Source of the DNA: Hahella sp050299855
GTDB lineage: Bacteria; Pseudomonadota; Gammaproteobacteria; Pseudomonadales; Oleiphilaceae
Length of the DNA stretch: 64,000 nucleotides
NCBI GenBank assembly: GCA_050299855.1
Contig: JBNKWQ010000005.1
Location: 186,001-250,000, forward strand
Direction: 5' to 3'
A program made the translations under genes and the position numbers. Each line of letters opens with the position of its first letter. The first letter of the stretch is position 1. The notes beneath the pieces are model-generated. The model worked only from the letters and a program-made list of their open reading frames with translations. It made no database searches and was not told where the DNA came from. This document shows positions 23,493 through 33,033 of this stretch, piece by piece.

Positions 23493-25304
23493 ATGCTGCT
23501 TGAATCCTTTGCAAAGCACATGAAAAGTGGTGGTGTTGATATAGAGTCCTTCCTGGGAGATCTACTTCAGGATCACCCACAGGTCACTGTATTTTTATTC
23601 GGCCACAAGCCTCCTGGTAGCAAGATGGTTTGTGTGCCCGGAGCTGTGAAATACCGGCCGGACCTTGAGGAAAGCGAACTTGTCGAGCTTGCGCTACATG
23701 CCGTTGAAGGTAACTGGCGGCAATTCGAATATGCGCCAAGAGAAGGCAAAGAGGGGATTGGTTGGTCGTCGAGGCTGGATCTCGATGAACAATACTTCAG
23801 CTCCATGCTGGTGTTTGTGGCAGACGGCCAGGAGTTTAATCAGGAGATCAGGGCGACCCTCAACTTTGCTTTGGTGGCACTGGGTATGGCCTGGTTCAGC
23901 CAGGATATTCAGGACCAGGTGGTCGACATACATAAATACATGCGGTTCCAGGCGGTATGGGGGGAAACTCAGCAGTGGATCAAAGGGGTCTATGAGGAGA
24001 ACGATAAGTTATACCTGGAAGTACTGACCCGCGCTGAGCTGGTCACCGGCTCCACGGGTTCGGCCATTCGCTTGTATGACCAGGACGGTCAGTCTGAACG
24101 CTGGCTGCAGCGCAAAATCGAAGTAAATGCCATAACCTGTCTGGCTGATACCTATGGTACAGACACAATACTGGCCCCCGAGAAACCCCACCGGCTGAAT
24201 GATATTAAAGCGTCGATCGACAGCCCGCAAAATCATTCTATCCGCCATTTACTGATTTATCCGGTATTCACCGAAGGCAGACGCCTAAAGTCCGTCATCT
24301 ATGTAACCAAGCAAGATAACGAACAGGCCTACGGTCAGCTGGACGAAGTCTGGCTGTCACAATTGATGACACAGGTCTATTACGGTCTGGATAAAAATAT
24401 TCTATTGCGTGCGCTGGAGAGTCGTCATGACGAACTTGACAAAGAACGCAAGGAGCAGGAAAAGCTGATCAACCAGCTCAAGGATGCGACGTCAAAGTTG
24501 GTGCAGTCGGAAAAGCTCGCATCCATTGGTCAGCTTGCGGCAGGCGTTGCCCATGAAATCAATAATCCGGTGGGTTATGTCAGCTCCAACATATCCACCC
24601 TATCCGAATACATCGACTCCATGTTTGGCCTGCTCGATGAAGTTAAAACCAGTGTGGCCAAGGATCAAAATTGCGGCGGCAGCCTTACCGGTATTATCGG
24701 TGAGTTGGAAGATCGCTATGAGGCGGACTACATCCGCAGTGATGTTCAGAATCTTATTGCGGAATCCATGGAAGGCATACACCGAGTCCGGCAGATTATT
24801 CAATCCTTAAAAGACTTTTCCCGACCGGATACCGGCGAATACACCTTGGCCGATCTGCATTACAACATCGACCGGACCCTGAACATTGTCCACAACGAGC
24901 TCAAACATCGGGTCACCGTAATTAAGGAATATGGCAATCTGCCGCAGATTGAAATGGTGGAATCTCAAATCGGCCAGGTGATTCTCAATTTATTGGTGAA
25001 TGCGGGGCATGCGATCGAAAAACAAGGTCAGATTGTGATTCGAACTTTTGCTGAGAATGATCAGGTTTGCATGGCATTTGAAGATAACGGCAAAGGGATC
25101 GAACCCCAGAATCTGGAGAAGCTGTTTGATCCGTTTTTCACCACTAAGCCCGTAGGTCAGGGAACTGGCCTTGGATTGGCGCTTTCCTATGGAATAATTA
25201 ACAAACATCATGGCTATATTGAAGTTGATAGCAAGCCAGGTGTCGGTACTACCTTTAGAGTTTACTTGCCAATAGTACAGCCAGAGGGAGAGGACGAGGT
25301 ATGA
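23493..25304 (+). CDS. Soluble histidine kinase with GAF-like sensor region
   Basis: Product of 603 residues without membrane segments. Residues 1-130 form an unrecognised input domain, about 150-300 a GAF-like domain. A coiled coil (305-340) leads into the dimerisation domain with the H-box QLAAGVAHEINNPVGYVSSN, phosphorylated His354. The ATPase domain holds the N box (QVILNLLVNAGHAI), G1 (FEDNGKGI), F box (FDPFFTTKPVGQGTGLG) and G2. The HEINNP form is typical of kinases of the NtrB-like group. The stop overlaps the next gene's ATG by four bases (ATGA), so the two are co-translated. It probably phosphorylates the adjacent receivers. Confidence 0.95.
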   Translation: MLLESFAKHMKSGGVDIESFLGDLLQDHPQVTVFLFGHKPPGSKMVCVPGAVKYRPDLEESELVELALHAVEGNWRQFEYAPREGKEGIGWSSRLDLDEQYFSSMLVFVADGQEFNQEIRATLNFALVALGMAWFSQDIQDQVVDIHKYMRFQAVWGETQQWIKGVYEENDKLYLEVLTRAELVTGSTGSAIRLYDQDGQSERWLQRKIEVNAITCLADTYGTDTILAPEKPHRLNDIKASIDSPQNHSIRHLLIYPVFTEGRRLKSVIYVTKQDNEQAYGQLDEVWLSQLMTQVYYGLDKNILLRALESRHDELDKERKEQEKLINQLKDATSKLVQSEKLASIGQLAAGVAHEINNPVGYVSSNISTLSEYIDSMFGLLDEVKTSVAKDQNCGGSLTGIIGELEDRYEADYIRSDVQNLIAESMEGIHRVRQIIQSLKDFSRPDTGEYTLADLHYNIDRTLNIVHNELKHRVTVIKEYGNLPQIEMVESQIGQVILNLLVNAGHAIEKQGQIVIRTFAENDQVCMAFEDNGKGIEPQNLEKLFDPFFTTKPVGQGTGLGLALSYGIINKHHGYIEVDSKPGVGTTFRVYLPIVQPEGEDEV

Positions 25305-26665
25305 ATGAGGTATCCGCTTCAGCGGAAAGCGCAGCGTCAGAATCCGAGCCGCAGTTGCAGGCGGCTGAGACGGACAACGTCCTGTTTGTTGATGATGAGG
25401 CTTCAATACTTTCATCGCTACGGAGACTACTGCGTAAACAGGATTTCCAGAGCTTTTTTGCCGAGAGTGCTGATGAGGGACTTAAAATATTGGAGCAGCA
25501 GCGCATTGATCTGGTGATCTCAGATATGCGAATGCCGGGTATGGACGGCGCCCAGTTCCTGGCAGAAGTGAAAAATCGCTGGCCGTTGACGGTACGGATG
25601 TTGCTGACCGGACATTCTGATATCTCAGCGACCATTGCCGCGCTCAATGAAGGTGGTATCTACCGTTACATCAGTAAACCCTGGGATGGTGATCAACTGA
25701 TTGAAGTGATACAGGAAGGGCTACGCATCAGGCGTCTGGAACGTGAAAAGAAACACCTGCTGAATGTCACTAAACAGCAGAACCTTGAACTACAGGAGTT
25801 CAATCAGAACCTGGAAAGAATGGTCGCATCGCGAACGGAGGAAGTGCGCCAGACTGCGGATATGCTGGAGCTGTCCTTTGAGCAGCTCAAACAAAGTTAT
25901 GATTCATTTGTACGAGTGTTTTCCACATTTATCACCAGCCGAGGCCTGATTAAAGGGCATTCCCAAAGCGTGGCGGATCTTTCCAGAGCCATGGCCGAGT
26001 CCTTTGAACTTCCTGAAGCTGATATCCAGCATATCTATTACGCCGGACTACTACATGAACTCGGCAAGCTGAGCTTGTCCGACGACGTATTGAGCCGTGC
26101 AGAGGCCAAACTGGCCCGTCAGGATGTGGTGGAGTACGTGCGATATCCTGCGCTGGGGGAAGTGGCCTTAACCGCCATCAGTGAACTGGAACCTACCGCG
26201 AGACTGATCCGCAGTCATGCAGAGTATCTGGATGGTTCGGGATTTCCGGATAAACTGAAAGGTGAGGAGATACCCCTGGGGGCCAGAATTATTCGGGTGG
26301 CGCGGGATTTTGTCGGGTTGCAAAGCGGCCTGATGAAAGTGGAACCGTTAAACAAACTCGCTGCTTTTGACTACATCAAACTCGCCGCCGGTAAAAAGTA
26401 TGACTCGAAAGTGGTCAATGCCCTGGAACCCCTGGTCGAAGAGTATTCCCAGGATATTGTAATGCCATACGAAAACCTGCTGCCGGCCACGGCGTTGGAA
26501 GCGGGCATGGTGTTATCCAGAGACCTGGTCAGCATTAATGGCATCCTGCTGATAGCCAAGGGACACAAGCTCAACAGTAATATCATCGACAAAATCCTCT
26601 TGCTGGAAAAAGCAGAAAGTCGCCGGTTCAATGTTTATGTTCGCAAGAATAGCTCTGGAGAATGA
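25301..26665 (+). CDS. Receiver plus HD-GYP-like protein with degenerate catalytic motif
   Basis: Product of 454 residues. Receiver at 25-140 with Asp31/Asp32 and phosphoacceptor Asp75, then a coiled coil (150-205) and an HD-GYP-like domain (205-380). Canonical HD-GYP enzymes hydrolyse cyclic di-GMP. Here the HD pair is His252-Glu253 (LLHELGK), the usual HHE is SHAE (305-308) and GYP is GFP (314-316). His220 in KGHSQSVADL is kept. Loss of the Asp suggests reduced or absent hydrolysis and perhaps a binding role. Overlaps the kinase gene upstream by four bases and the next receiver gene downstream by four bases. Confidence 0.92.
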   Translation: MNEVSASAESAASESEPQLQAAETDNVLFVDDEASILSSLRRLLRKQDFQSFFAESADEGLKILEQQRIDLVISDMRMPGMDGAQFLAEVKNRWPLTVRMLLTGHSDISATIAALNEGGIYRYISKPWDGDQLIEVIQEGLRIRRLEREKKHLLNVTKQQNLELQEFNQNLERMVASRTEEVRQTADMLELSFEQLKQSYDSFVRVFSTFITSRGLIKGHSQSVADLSRAMAESFELPEADIQHIYYAGLLHELGKLSLSDDVLSRAEAKLARQDVVEYVRYPALGEVALTAISELEPTARLIRSHAEYLDGSGFPDKLKGEEIPLGARIIRVARDFVGLQSGLMKVEPLNKLAAFDYIKLAAGKKYDSKVVNALEPLVEEYSQDIVMPYENLLPATALEAGMVLSRDLVSINGILLIAKGHKLNSNIIDKILLLEKAESRRFNVYVRKNSSGE

Positions 26666-27198
26666 GTATGCCGACTATTGCTATCATTGACGATGAAGAA
26701 AACATTTTGAATTCTTTGCGTCGGCTGTTACGGAAACGTGACTGGAATGTCCAGACATATACCGACCCCCATGCCGCCATTGCGGATTTGAGGTTTCGGG
26801 AAGTGGATCTGATCATCTCAGATTACCGTATGCCGGACATGAATGGAGTGGAGTTATTGAATCTGCTCAAAACCGTTACCCCGGATGCCCTCAGAATTCT
26901 GCTCAGCGGCCAGGCCGATATGGAAGGCGTGAAGGCGGCAATTAACGAGGCGGAAGTCTATCGTTTTATTTCCAAACCCTGGAATGATGACGAATTACTG
27001 ATGACGCTGGGTAATGCTTTGGAGTTCCAAAATCTTGAAAAAGAAAACCGGCGTTTGGTCACATTGGTGCGGGAGCAGAAAAAAGCATTGCGTCAGCAAC
27101 TTGATGAACTACAGAGACTGGAAAAAGAGTCGCCAGGAATCACCCAGGTCAACTGGAACGAAGACGGCAGTATAGATCTGATGGATGAGGAGGTTTGA
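26662..27198 (+). CDS. Single-receiver response regulator with coiled-coil tail
   Basis: Product of 178 residues. Receiver domain (4-120) with the acidic pair at 10-12, phosphoacceptor Asp54 (LIISDYRMPD) and Lys in FISKPWNDDE. The tail (120-160) is a charged coiled coil. No output domain. Its ATG overlaps the preceding stop; an ATG two codons later is possible. Last gene of the cluster, closed by a terminator at 27236-27269. It closely resembles the receivers of the first and fourth genes, so they arose by duplication. Confidence 0.92.
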   Translation: MSMPTIAIIDDEENILNSLRRLLRKRDWNVQTYTDPHAAIADLRFREVDLIISDYRMPDMNGVELLNLLKTVTPDALRILLSGQADMEGVKAAINEAEVYRFISKPWNDDELLMTLGNALEFQNLEKENRRLVTLVREQKKALRQQLDELQRLEKESPGITQVNWNEDGSIDLMDEEV

Positions 27199-27235
27199 TT
27201 CCGGCTCTGCCTGGCCAAGAAACGTCAAGTTTGTC

Positions 27236-27269
27236 AAAGGGAAGCCCTGTCTTCAGGCCTTCCCTTTTT
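27236..27269. terminator. Terminator after the signalling operon
   Basis: Stem AAAGGGAAGCC pairs with GGCCTTCCCTTT (one bulge), followed by TTTTTC on the plus strand. On the minus strand it may also end the convergent gene 27285-28181. Confidence 0.8.
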
Positions 27270-27284
27270 CATCTGATCTAACCG

Positions 27285-28181
27285 TTAGTCTCCCAGGGCT
27301 GCCTCAAAGAACTTAATCACCTGCCGGCGTGCCTGTTTGGCTTTGCCGACATTGGGGATAAAGTCCACCTCACAACCTGCGCCGAGGCAGGCGAAGGGGT
27401 CGAATACGGTGAGCTTTGGCTGCAGTCTGTCCCAGGCATGAGTGGCGTGTTTATAGACATTGACGTCTATATGGGCCTGGGCCTCAGGGGGTAGCGAAGC
27501 CACCAGGTTGGGGCAGGTGTCGGGTAAATCATAGGCATCCAGTTCTCCTGCCTGGATCAGTAGTGGAGCCCCGGTAAAATCGCTAAAGGCATAGCCCGGC
27601 ACACGATTGTAGACCCAGCAGACAGGATAATGTGCAATGTGCGCGGCGAACTTGAGCCCTTCACCCCAGGTGTCTGTGTAGGGCTGAGTTGCAGTCAGCA
27701 TACTCACTACGCCGCCCCAGGAAAATCCCATGATACCGATACGGTTCGGATCAATCAGCGGCTGGTTGGATAGAAATTTCAGCGCGCCATAAGCATCAGG
27801 TAAGGTTTCAGGCACACCGGCAGGGCGCCCGGTAACGCCTCCCAGCCAACCCCTTGCGGCCCACATGTCAATTTCCAATGTAGCAAAACCTGCCTTGTTT
27901 AAAGCTTTAGCATAGAAACTGCCCCGGCTGTCGACACCGGCACTACCGTGGACGATAACCACGGCGGGCAGTAACTCGCTGTCTTCTGAAACGGGGACCC
28001 GTAGCTGGCCACCCACTGTTAAGGGAGTAACAGGATCAACAGAGGGGAAGCTGACATATGAAATAAATGGCAGGTCCTGCAATATCCGATTGTTATGCCC
28101 CTTGGCGTAGCTGATATTCGCCAGAGATAAGGAAAGCAATGCAGTTAACAGGATGGCTGGGATTCGTGCTGTACGACGCAT
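27285..28181 (-). CDS. Exported dienelactone-hydrolase-like alpha/beta hydrolase
   Basis: Product of 298 residues with a signal peptide ending SLANISYA (about residue 26), so it is periplasmic or secreted. The alpha/beta-hydrolase core shows the oxyanion strand AVVIVHGSAGVDSRG, nucleophile Ser in GIMGFSWGGVVSM, an acid in QAGELDAYD and the His in YKHATHAWD. Dienelactone-hydrolase family members cleave ester or lactone bonds; substrate unknown. Four cysteines in the second half may form disulfides. Single gene, convergent with the signalling operon. Confidence 0.88.
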   Translation of the reverse strand: MRRTARIPAILLTALLSLSLANISYAKGHNNRILQDLPFISYVSFPSVDPVTPLTVGGQLRVPVSEDSELLPAVVIVHGSAGVDSRGSFYAKALNKAGFATLEIDMWAARGWLGGVTGRPAGVPETLPDAYGALKFLSNQPLIDPNRIGIMGFSWGGVVSMLTATQPYTDTWGEGLKFAAHIAHYPVCWVYNRVPGYAFSDFTGAPLLIQAGELDAYDLPDTCPNLVASLPPEAQAHIDVNVYKHATHAWDRLQPKLTVFDPFACLGAGCEVDFIPNVGKAKQARRQVIKFFEAALGD

Positions 28182-28288
28182 GTTGATGCTCCTTGGTTCG
28201 CCTAATCAGCAGGTATGAAAACAAGGTGCAGTCCTTCGACATCCATTCCTTGTTAACGCGAATACCTGTGTTTAAAAAACGTGATTTC

Positions 28289-28307
28289 CCGGCAGGTATA
28301 CTGCCGG
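28289..28307. terminator. Possible terminator hairpin after the chemoreceptor gene
   Basis: Perfect stem CCGGCAG / CTGCCGG with a five-base loop. On the minus strand the T run comes only about nine bases later, so the call is weak. The rest of 28182-28473 shows no gene. Confidence 0.4.
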
Positions 28308-28473
28308 ATTATTAAGCGTGGTCATTGATCGCCCTCCTGTCAAAGTTATCGTACCTGGTAAGAAGCGTTTTTAGAGGGCCAATAGAAGTGCTTAACGAAA
28401 CTCCGGCAAAAGATTTTATCAGTAGCCCAGTGCCGCTTTCGGTACGGTTGGAGTACCTTATCGACCATGAATT

Positions 28474-30126
28474 TCAGGTGGAAAACTGTACCACCAAGTC
28501 TCTTAGATTGCTGGCCATTCTGGCAAGATCCTGGCTTGCGACAGTGGTTTGATCGGTACTGGAAGAAGTTTCGTTGGCCATGAGATTTATTTTGTCGATA
28601 TTCTGGTTCAGGCCTTCCAATACCTGAGCCTGTTGTTCCGCCGCGCTGGCGATTTGGGTGCTCATGTCGGTAATCCGGGTAATGGATGCAACGATAGTGC
28701 TGAGATAGCCGGTGGAATCCTGGGCAAAGTCAACCGCTGATTTGGCCTGTTGCCGACTTTGCTCCATGACCATGACGGCTTCACGGGAGCCATCCTGGAG
28801 CTTACCGATCATATCATTAATCTGTTTGGTGGATTCCTGCGTGCGAGCTGCAAGGGCTCTTACCTCATCGGCGACTACGGCAAAGCCGCGACCCTGCTCG
28901 CCGGCCCGGGCTGCTTCAATGGCGGCGTTCAGTGCCAGCAAATTGGTTTGTTCCGCGATGGCTTTGATGACTTCAACAATCGAGCCGATTTCCGTGGTAT
29001 GAGTTTCCACCTCTGTGATGGTCTTTGCTGATTGCTCAATTTGCTGGGCCAGCTCATTAATCTGCGCGACAGCCTTACCGACAACGCTTTGCCCGCTCAA
29101 AGACTGCTGATTGGCCTCAGCGGCGGCCCCTGCGGTAGCATGAATATTTCCGGCGACATCCTGTACGGTGGCTGTCATCTCATTCATGGCTGATGCGACC
29201 TGCTCGGTTTCCAACTGCTGTTGGTTAATAACCTTGCCGGTTTGTTCGGTAATCACTGATAGTTCTTCAGAAGCGGAAGACAGCTCGTCAGTGGTTGAGC
29301 TGATAGAGGTAAGCATGTCGAGAAGCTTGCGCCGCATCCCGTCCATGGCTTTAAGTAATTCACCAATTTCATCTTTGCTGGTAACAGTTATTTCGGTTCT
29401 AAGATCTCCAGAGGCGATGGCTATTGCGCGACGAATGGCGCTGACAATGTTGCTGGATATTAACCAGCCAATTGGCAAGCCGATAATGGTACTGGTGATG
29501 CAAATAATCCAAAGTGTTCTAACCGCTTGTTGTTCACGGTCTCGTGCATGTACCGCACTTTTTTCAGTGAATCTGCCAACCTCAGTGGTTAATTCAGTCA
29601 ACATCCTGTCCAGGCTTTTCTGTTCTGCCTCTGTTGCTTGAACGAGGCCGTCGGAACTCAAAGACTCATCCTGCTGTTCCAGACCATAAACCTCATGGGC
29701 CTGGCGTACATAGCTTTGAAAGGTCTCATCGATTTCTTTTAATACAATGTCTACGGATTGGAATTCCTGCAGAGCTTCCCCTGAGGCTTGAAGCAGGGAA
29801 CGCTCGATTAGCGCTTGAGCGTCATGGATTTCTGATTGGGATTTAGCCGCCAGCTCGTCAAATTGTTGTTTGGCTCTTTGAATGTCCTCAGCATTTTGGA
29901 AGTGGAGTGACTTTTCAAATATTACCGCCTGCTCCAGTTGGTGGACGGATATGTTCGTCAATTTCTCGGTCAGTGGAATATCGACGTCAACTACATCCGC
30001 CAGCTCCCTACCAATGCTGGTCATGGTTACAATGGCAAATCCGGTGCTTAGATATAGCAATGTTAACAGTAAGAAAACCAAGCCGATCAGTTTGGTTTTA
30101 ATGGTCAGGTTGTGATACCAATTCAC
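28474..30126 (-). CDS. Methyl-accepting chemotaxis protein
   Basis: From the GTG at 30126 the product has 550 residues. Membrane segment at about 13-35 (IGLVFLLLTLLYLSTGFAIV), a helical periplasmic domain of about 185 residues, a second membrane segment (TLWIICITSTIIGLPIGWLI), HAMP domain, and the cytoplasmic signalling domain with the hairpin tip EQTNLLALNAAIEAARAGEQ. The GTG is chosen because GGAGG lies nine bases upstream and the product then starts MNWYHNLTIKTKLIG, a normal chemoreceptor N-terminus; the longer frame to 30237 lacks this. Ligand unknown. No other chemotaxis genes are adjacent. Confidence 0.95.
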   Translation of the reverse strand: MNWYHNLTIKTKLIGLVFLLLTLLYLSTGFAIVTMTSIGRELADVVDVDIPLTEKLTNISVHQLEQAVIFEKSLHFQNAEDIQRAKQQFDELAAKSQSEIHDAQALIERSLLQASGEALQEFQSVDIVLKEIDETFQSYVRQAHEVYGLEQQDESLSSDGLVQATEAEQKSLDRMLTELTTEVGRFTEKSAVHARDREQQAVRTLWIICITSTIIGLPIGWLISSNIVSAIRRAIAIASGDLRTEITVTSKDEIGELLKAMDGMRRKLLDMLTSISSTTDELSSASEELSVITEQTGKVINQQQLETEQVASAMNEMTATVQDVAGNIHATAGAAAEANQQSLSGQSVVGKAVAQINELAQQIEQSAKTITEVETHTTEIGSIVEVIKAIAEQTNLLALNAAIEAARAGEQGRGFAVVADEVRALAARTQESTKQINDMIGKLQDGSREAVMVMEQSRQQAKSAVDFAQDSTGYLSTIVASITRITDMSTQIASAAEQQAQVLEGLNQNIDKINLMANETSSSTDQTTVASQDLARMASNLRDLVVQFST

Positions 30127-30268
30127 AGCTAGATGCCTCCAGCAAAGGGATTCAATCCTGAGTTTAGACCACCACAGTAAAAGGACAACCGAAGAGGAGT
30201 CGGCAGATGCCCGAAGCATCGCCGGTGTTTTGGTCATAGAGATTGCCGCTGTTTTGGCCGCAGAGAAT

Positions 30269-30344
30269 GTATTAGGTGCAGCAGAAAGTATTGGGTGTAG
30301 CAGAGAGTATTAGGTGTAGCAGAGAGCATTAGGTGCTGCGGCTG
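30269..30344. repeat. 19-bp tandem repeat, about four copies
   Basis: Four units of GTATTAGGTGTAGCAGAGA-type sequence with a few substitutions, in the gap between the chemoreceptor start and the acyl-CoA synthetase end. Confidence 0.9.
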
Positions 30345-30374
30345 AATGTGGCTGGCTAGATTGTTTGTTGAGAG

Positions 30375-30404
30375 CCCGCCCCACGGGGATATTCGTGGGG
30401 CGGG
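30375..30404. terminator. Strong GC hairpin after the acyl-CoA synthetase gene
   Basis: Perfect 11-bp stem CCCGCCCCACG / CGTGGGGCGGG just after the stop at 30415. No T run follows on the minus strand, so its terminator role is uncertain. Confidence 0.5.
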
Positions 30405-30414
30405 TAGCGGAGGG

Positions 30415-32106
30415 CTATTCCCAAACGATGGATTCGCCTGATTTGGAAACATGTTCCATTAAACTGCCAAAGTGCTCTTCCACTTTATTACGTTTAACTT
30501 TGAGTGTCGGTGTGACAAATCCGGTATCCGGAGACCAGTCTTTGGTCGACACAATAATACCGGAGATTCTTTCGTGGTTGAGTAGGTTGGAGTTCAGCTC
30601 TTTTACAAATTGGCTGATCTCAGCGCCAAGTTCTGCCTGCTTTGAGCCCTGATACTGTTCACTCAATGTCACTATGGCGACAGGCTGGGGCAGTCCGGAA
30701 CCGGCCAGACAAATCTGCTCAAACCCTTTGAACGAAGCCAGTTTTGCCTCAATGGGTGCCGGCGCGACATATTCACCTTTTTCGGTTTTGAATATTTCTT
30801 TGATCCGACCGGTGATTCTCAGGAAGCCCTGGCTATCGACTTCGCCCAAATCGCCCGATTTGTAATAGCCGTTTTCATCGAGCGCTTCCTTGGTTTTTTC
30901 TTCGTCTTTGTAATAGCCGAACATGATGGAGGGACACTTGAACAGTACTTCGCCTTCTTCACTAAGCTTGAATCCATTCTCCGGCATTGCTGTTCCAACA
31001 GTGCCGGGTTGATATTGCCCTGGACGACCGATGAAGCCGTAGGCAAAGTTTTCCGTCATGCCGTATCCTTCAACAATTTTGATGCCGATATCTGCGTACC
31101 ATTTCAGCAGGGAGGGCGCAATTGGGGCCGCACCGGAAACGATGATCCGTGCCTTGGCCAGACCAAGAGCCTTTCTGACTTTCTTTGCCACCAGGCGGCC
31201 GACGATAGGGATTCTCAACATCTTGTCGAGTTTTTCCTGTGGCATCTTGTCCAGTATGCCGCCCTGGAATTTTTTCCACAGGCGCGGCACGGAAAAGAAC
31301 AGGGTGGGTTGTACGGAACCCAGGTCCTTCTGGAAAGTGCTCAGCGACTGGGTGAAGTTGATCTGCATGCCGGAATAAAGGCTGTTGGTGGCTACCAACA
31401 GGCGCTCAGCGACATGTGCCAGGGGCAGAAAAGATAGCGCCCGGTCATTTGGTCCTACATTGAATATTTCCACAGCACGAAAACCGACATGACGTGGAGC
31501 CCTGTAACCATGCACGGTGCCTTTGGGATACCCTGTAGTACCGGAGGTGTAAACAATGGTCCAGACATCGTCACTGTTGGGAACCGGATTTTCATTATAA
31601 GGCTCGTTGTTATTGATCAAATCCATCAGGGTATGATCAACTTCCTGGTCTTTATGGAAATCGCCGTCTTCCCCATGAAAGGAAAAGCCGATTTTCATTA
31701 CATTCTCAGGAACACTGCCTTTAAGGCGGTCCCAAACCGATTTATCCAGCTTGCCGAGAAAGAGAGCTTTGGAATCTGAGTGCTCAAGAATGTACCTGAA
31801 GGTATCGGCTGTCTGGTCAAAGTAGAGGGGGACGCTGACAAATCCGCCTAATTGTAGAGCCAGGTCAGTGATAATCCATTCGGCACAGTTCTTGGACAAG
31901 ATAGCGATCTTATCGCCTTTTTCAAAACCCAGGTTATAAAGTGCGTTGGTCAGGCGGCGAACATAGGTGCCGACTTGCGACCAGGTATATTCATGCCATT
32001 CTCCATTGATGGGCTGGCGTAAATAAGTCGTGTTGGGGTGGTTTTTCTCCCAGTAATACAGCATTTCAATGGGAGATTTATCCTTCGCGATGTCGATGAG
32101 GTGCAT
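30415..32106 (-). CDS. AMP-binding long-chain acyl-CoA synthetase-like enzyme
   Basis: Product of 563 residues of the adenylate-forming superfamily. The P-loop YTSGTTGYPKGTVHGY lies near residue 190, the A5-type motif GYGMTE near 345, YKSGDLGEVDSQGFLRITGR near 430, and the C-terminal catalytic Lys region in LKVKRNKVEEHF. The order matches acyl-CoA ligases that activate fatty acids via acyl-AMP. It resembles the eukaryotic-type FAA1 group (COG1022) in length and in GRIKEIFKTEKGEYVAPAPI. Single gene; substrate chain length cannot be told from sequence. Confidence 0.93.
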   Translation of the reverse strand: MHLIDIAKDKSPIEMLYYWEKNHPNTTYLRQPINGEWHEYTWSQVGTYVRRLTNALYNLGFEKGDKIAILSKNCAEWIITDLALQLGGFVSVPLYFDQTADTFRYILEHSDSKALFLGKLDKSVWDRLKGSVPENVMKIGFSFHGEDGDFHKDQEVDHTLMDLINNNEPYNENPVPNSDDVWTIVYTSGTTGYPKGTVHGYRAPRHVGFRAVEIFNVGPNDRALSFLPLAHVAERLLVATNSLYSGMQINFTQSLSTFQKDLGSVQPTLFFSVPRLWKKFQGGILDKMPQEKLDKMLRIPIVGRLVAKKVRKALGLAKARIIVSGAAPIAPSLLKWYADIGIKIVEGYGMTENFAYGFIGRPGQYQPGTVGTAMPENGFKLSEEGEVLFKCPSIMFGYYKDEEKTKEALDENGYYKSGDLGEVDSQGFLRITGRIKEIFKTEKGEYVAPAPIEAKLASFKGFEQICLAGSGLPQPVAIVTLSEQYQGSKQAELGAEISQFVKELNSNLLNHERISGIIVSTKDWSPDTGFVTPTLKVKRNKVEEHFGSLMEHVSKSGESIVWE

Positions 32107-32659
32107 ACGATGTTTTCCTGTCTATGTTGTTGAATTCCATTCAATATTGTTGTGAGTTATTAAGGTTGGAACTAAACCTTTAAATTATTATTAGTGGAAG
32201 GAATCTTGTCCCAGACGCCTTCCTGGTATCTTACTGTCTATTTTTCTTTGCTTATTTTGGTTCTTGCCTTGCTTCGTTACTCCTGGCCGCTCGCGCCAAT
32301 ATTCCGCTATCGGTCAGTTGCTACAGTCTTGCGGTTAAAGTGCTGGATGCAATGCCCAGATGTTGCTGGAAGTCCTGGAATGTTTCATTCCACAGAAAGC
32401 GTTACGCAAAATTAAAATCGACCACCGTTCCCCCACCGAGTTCAGTGTTTGGACAATGGGGCAATTCATTGTTTCGAAGGGCTTCCGACTCATATCCTGC
32501 TAATGGTTCGTTTCTTGACTTCATTATCTGAAGCTATTTCGGGAAATACTAACACCTGTTTTTGAAACCTGAGTAGGAAGTGGGTCACATTAATCCCCTG
32601 CTTAAACTGGCGAGTCCATAGAGCCTGACTGATATAGGCCGGAAAAACACACCTCCACT
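32107..32659. other. Gap without a supported gene
   Basis: A 73-codon frame at 32194-32415 (plus) starts with a hydrophobic stretch but has no ribosome site and ends abruptly. It may be the remains of a membrane protein gene. I see no other structure here. Confidence 0.4.
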
Positions 32660-32854
32660 TCATGACCGTAAGGAGTGGTTTTCTTTTATATTTCCAGCCG
32701 AAGCGCTCTGCGGCAGCAACTTTTTATCGACGCAGGCGATTTTCAAAACCAGGGCATAATCAACCCCATGCAAGCTGTTGCAACCTGTCAATAACACCAT
32801 GCTGAGGGCAAAAAGAGCTACGTGTGTGGAAGTGTGGCGACCAACAAGGCCCAT
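32660..32854 (-). CDS. Small lipoprotein
   Basis: Product of 64 residues from the ATG at 32854: a hydrophobic segment and the lipobox VLLTGC (Cys about residue 25), then 39 residues with a CVDKK segment. The ATG is chosen over an upstream TTG because GGAG lies nine bases before it. Small entericidin-like or unknown lipoprotein; function unknown. It stands alone in a long intergenic region (32107-33033). Confidence 0.5.
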   Translation of the reverse strand: MGLVGRHTSTHVALFALSMVLLTGCNSLHGVDYALVLKIACVDKKLLPQSASAGNIKENHSLRS

Positions 32855-33033
32855 CTTTGTCGTCTCCAAAAGTCTATTAGCGCCAAGTTAACGAATAGGG
32901 GACATGCCCGGTTAAGGGTTCGCTTCAAGCGCAGGTAACATACTGCGAAGTATCGTCGTGTTGAGGGGCCTCAAAGTCGCTATTAGGGAGCTGGGTGCTT
33001 ATAATATGTACTTTTTAGGCTGAGCCATTTTCT

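Noticed and set aside
28325..28552. Plus-strand frame of 75 codons
   Set aside because: It runs into the antisense of the chemoreceptor 3' end and lacks a ribosome site.
32194..32415. Frame with hydrophobic start
   Set aside because: No ribosome site, short and without a family. Kept only as a note on the intergenic region.
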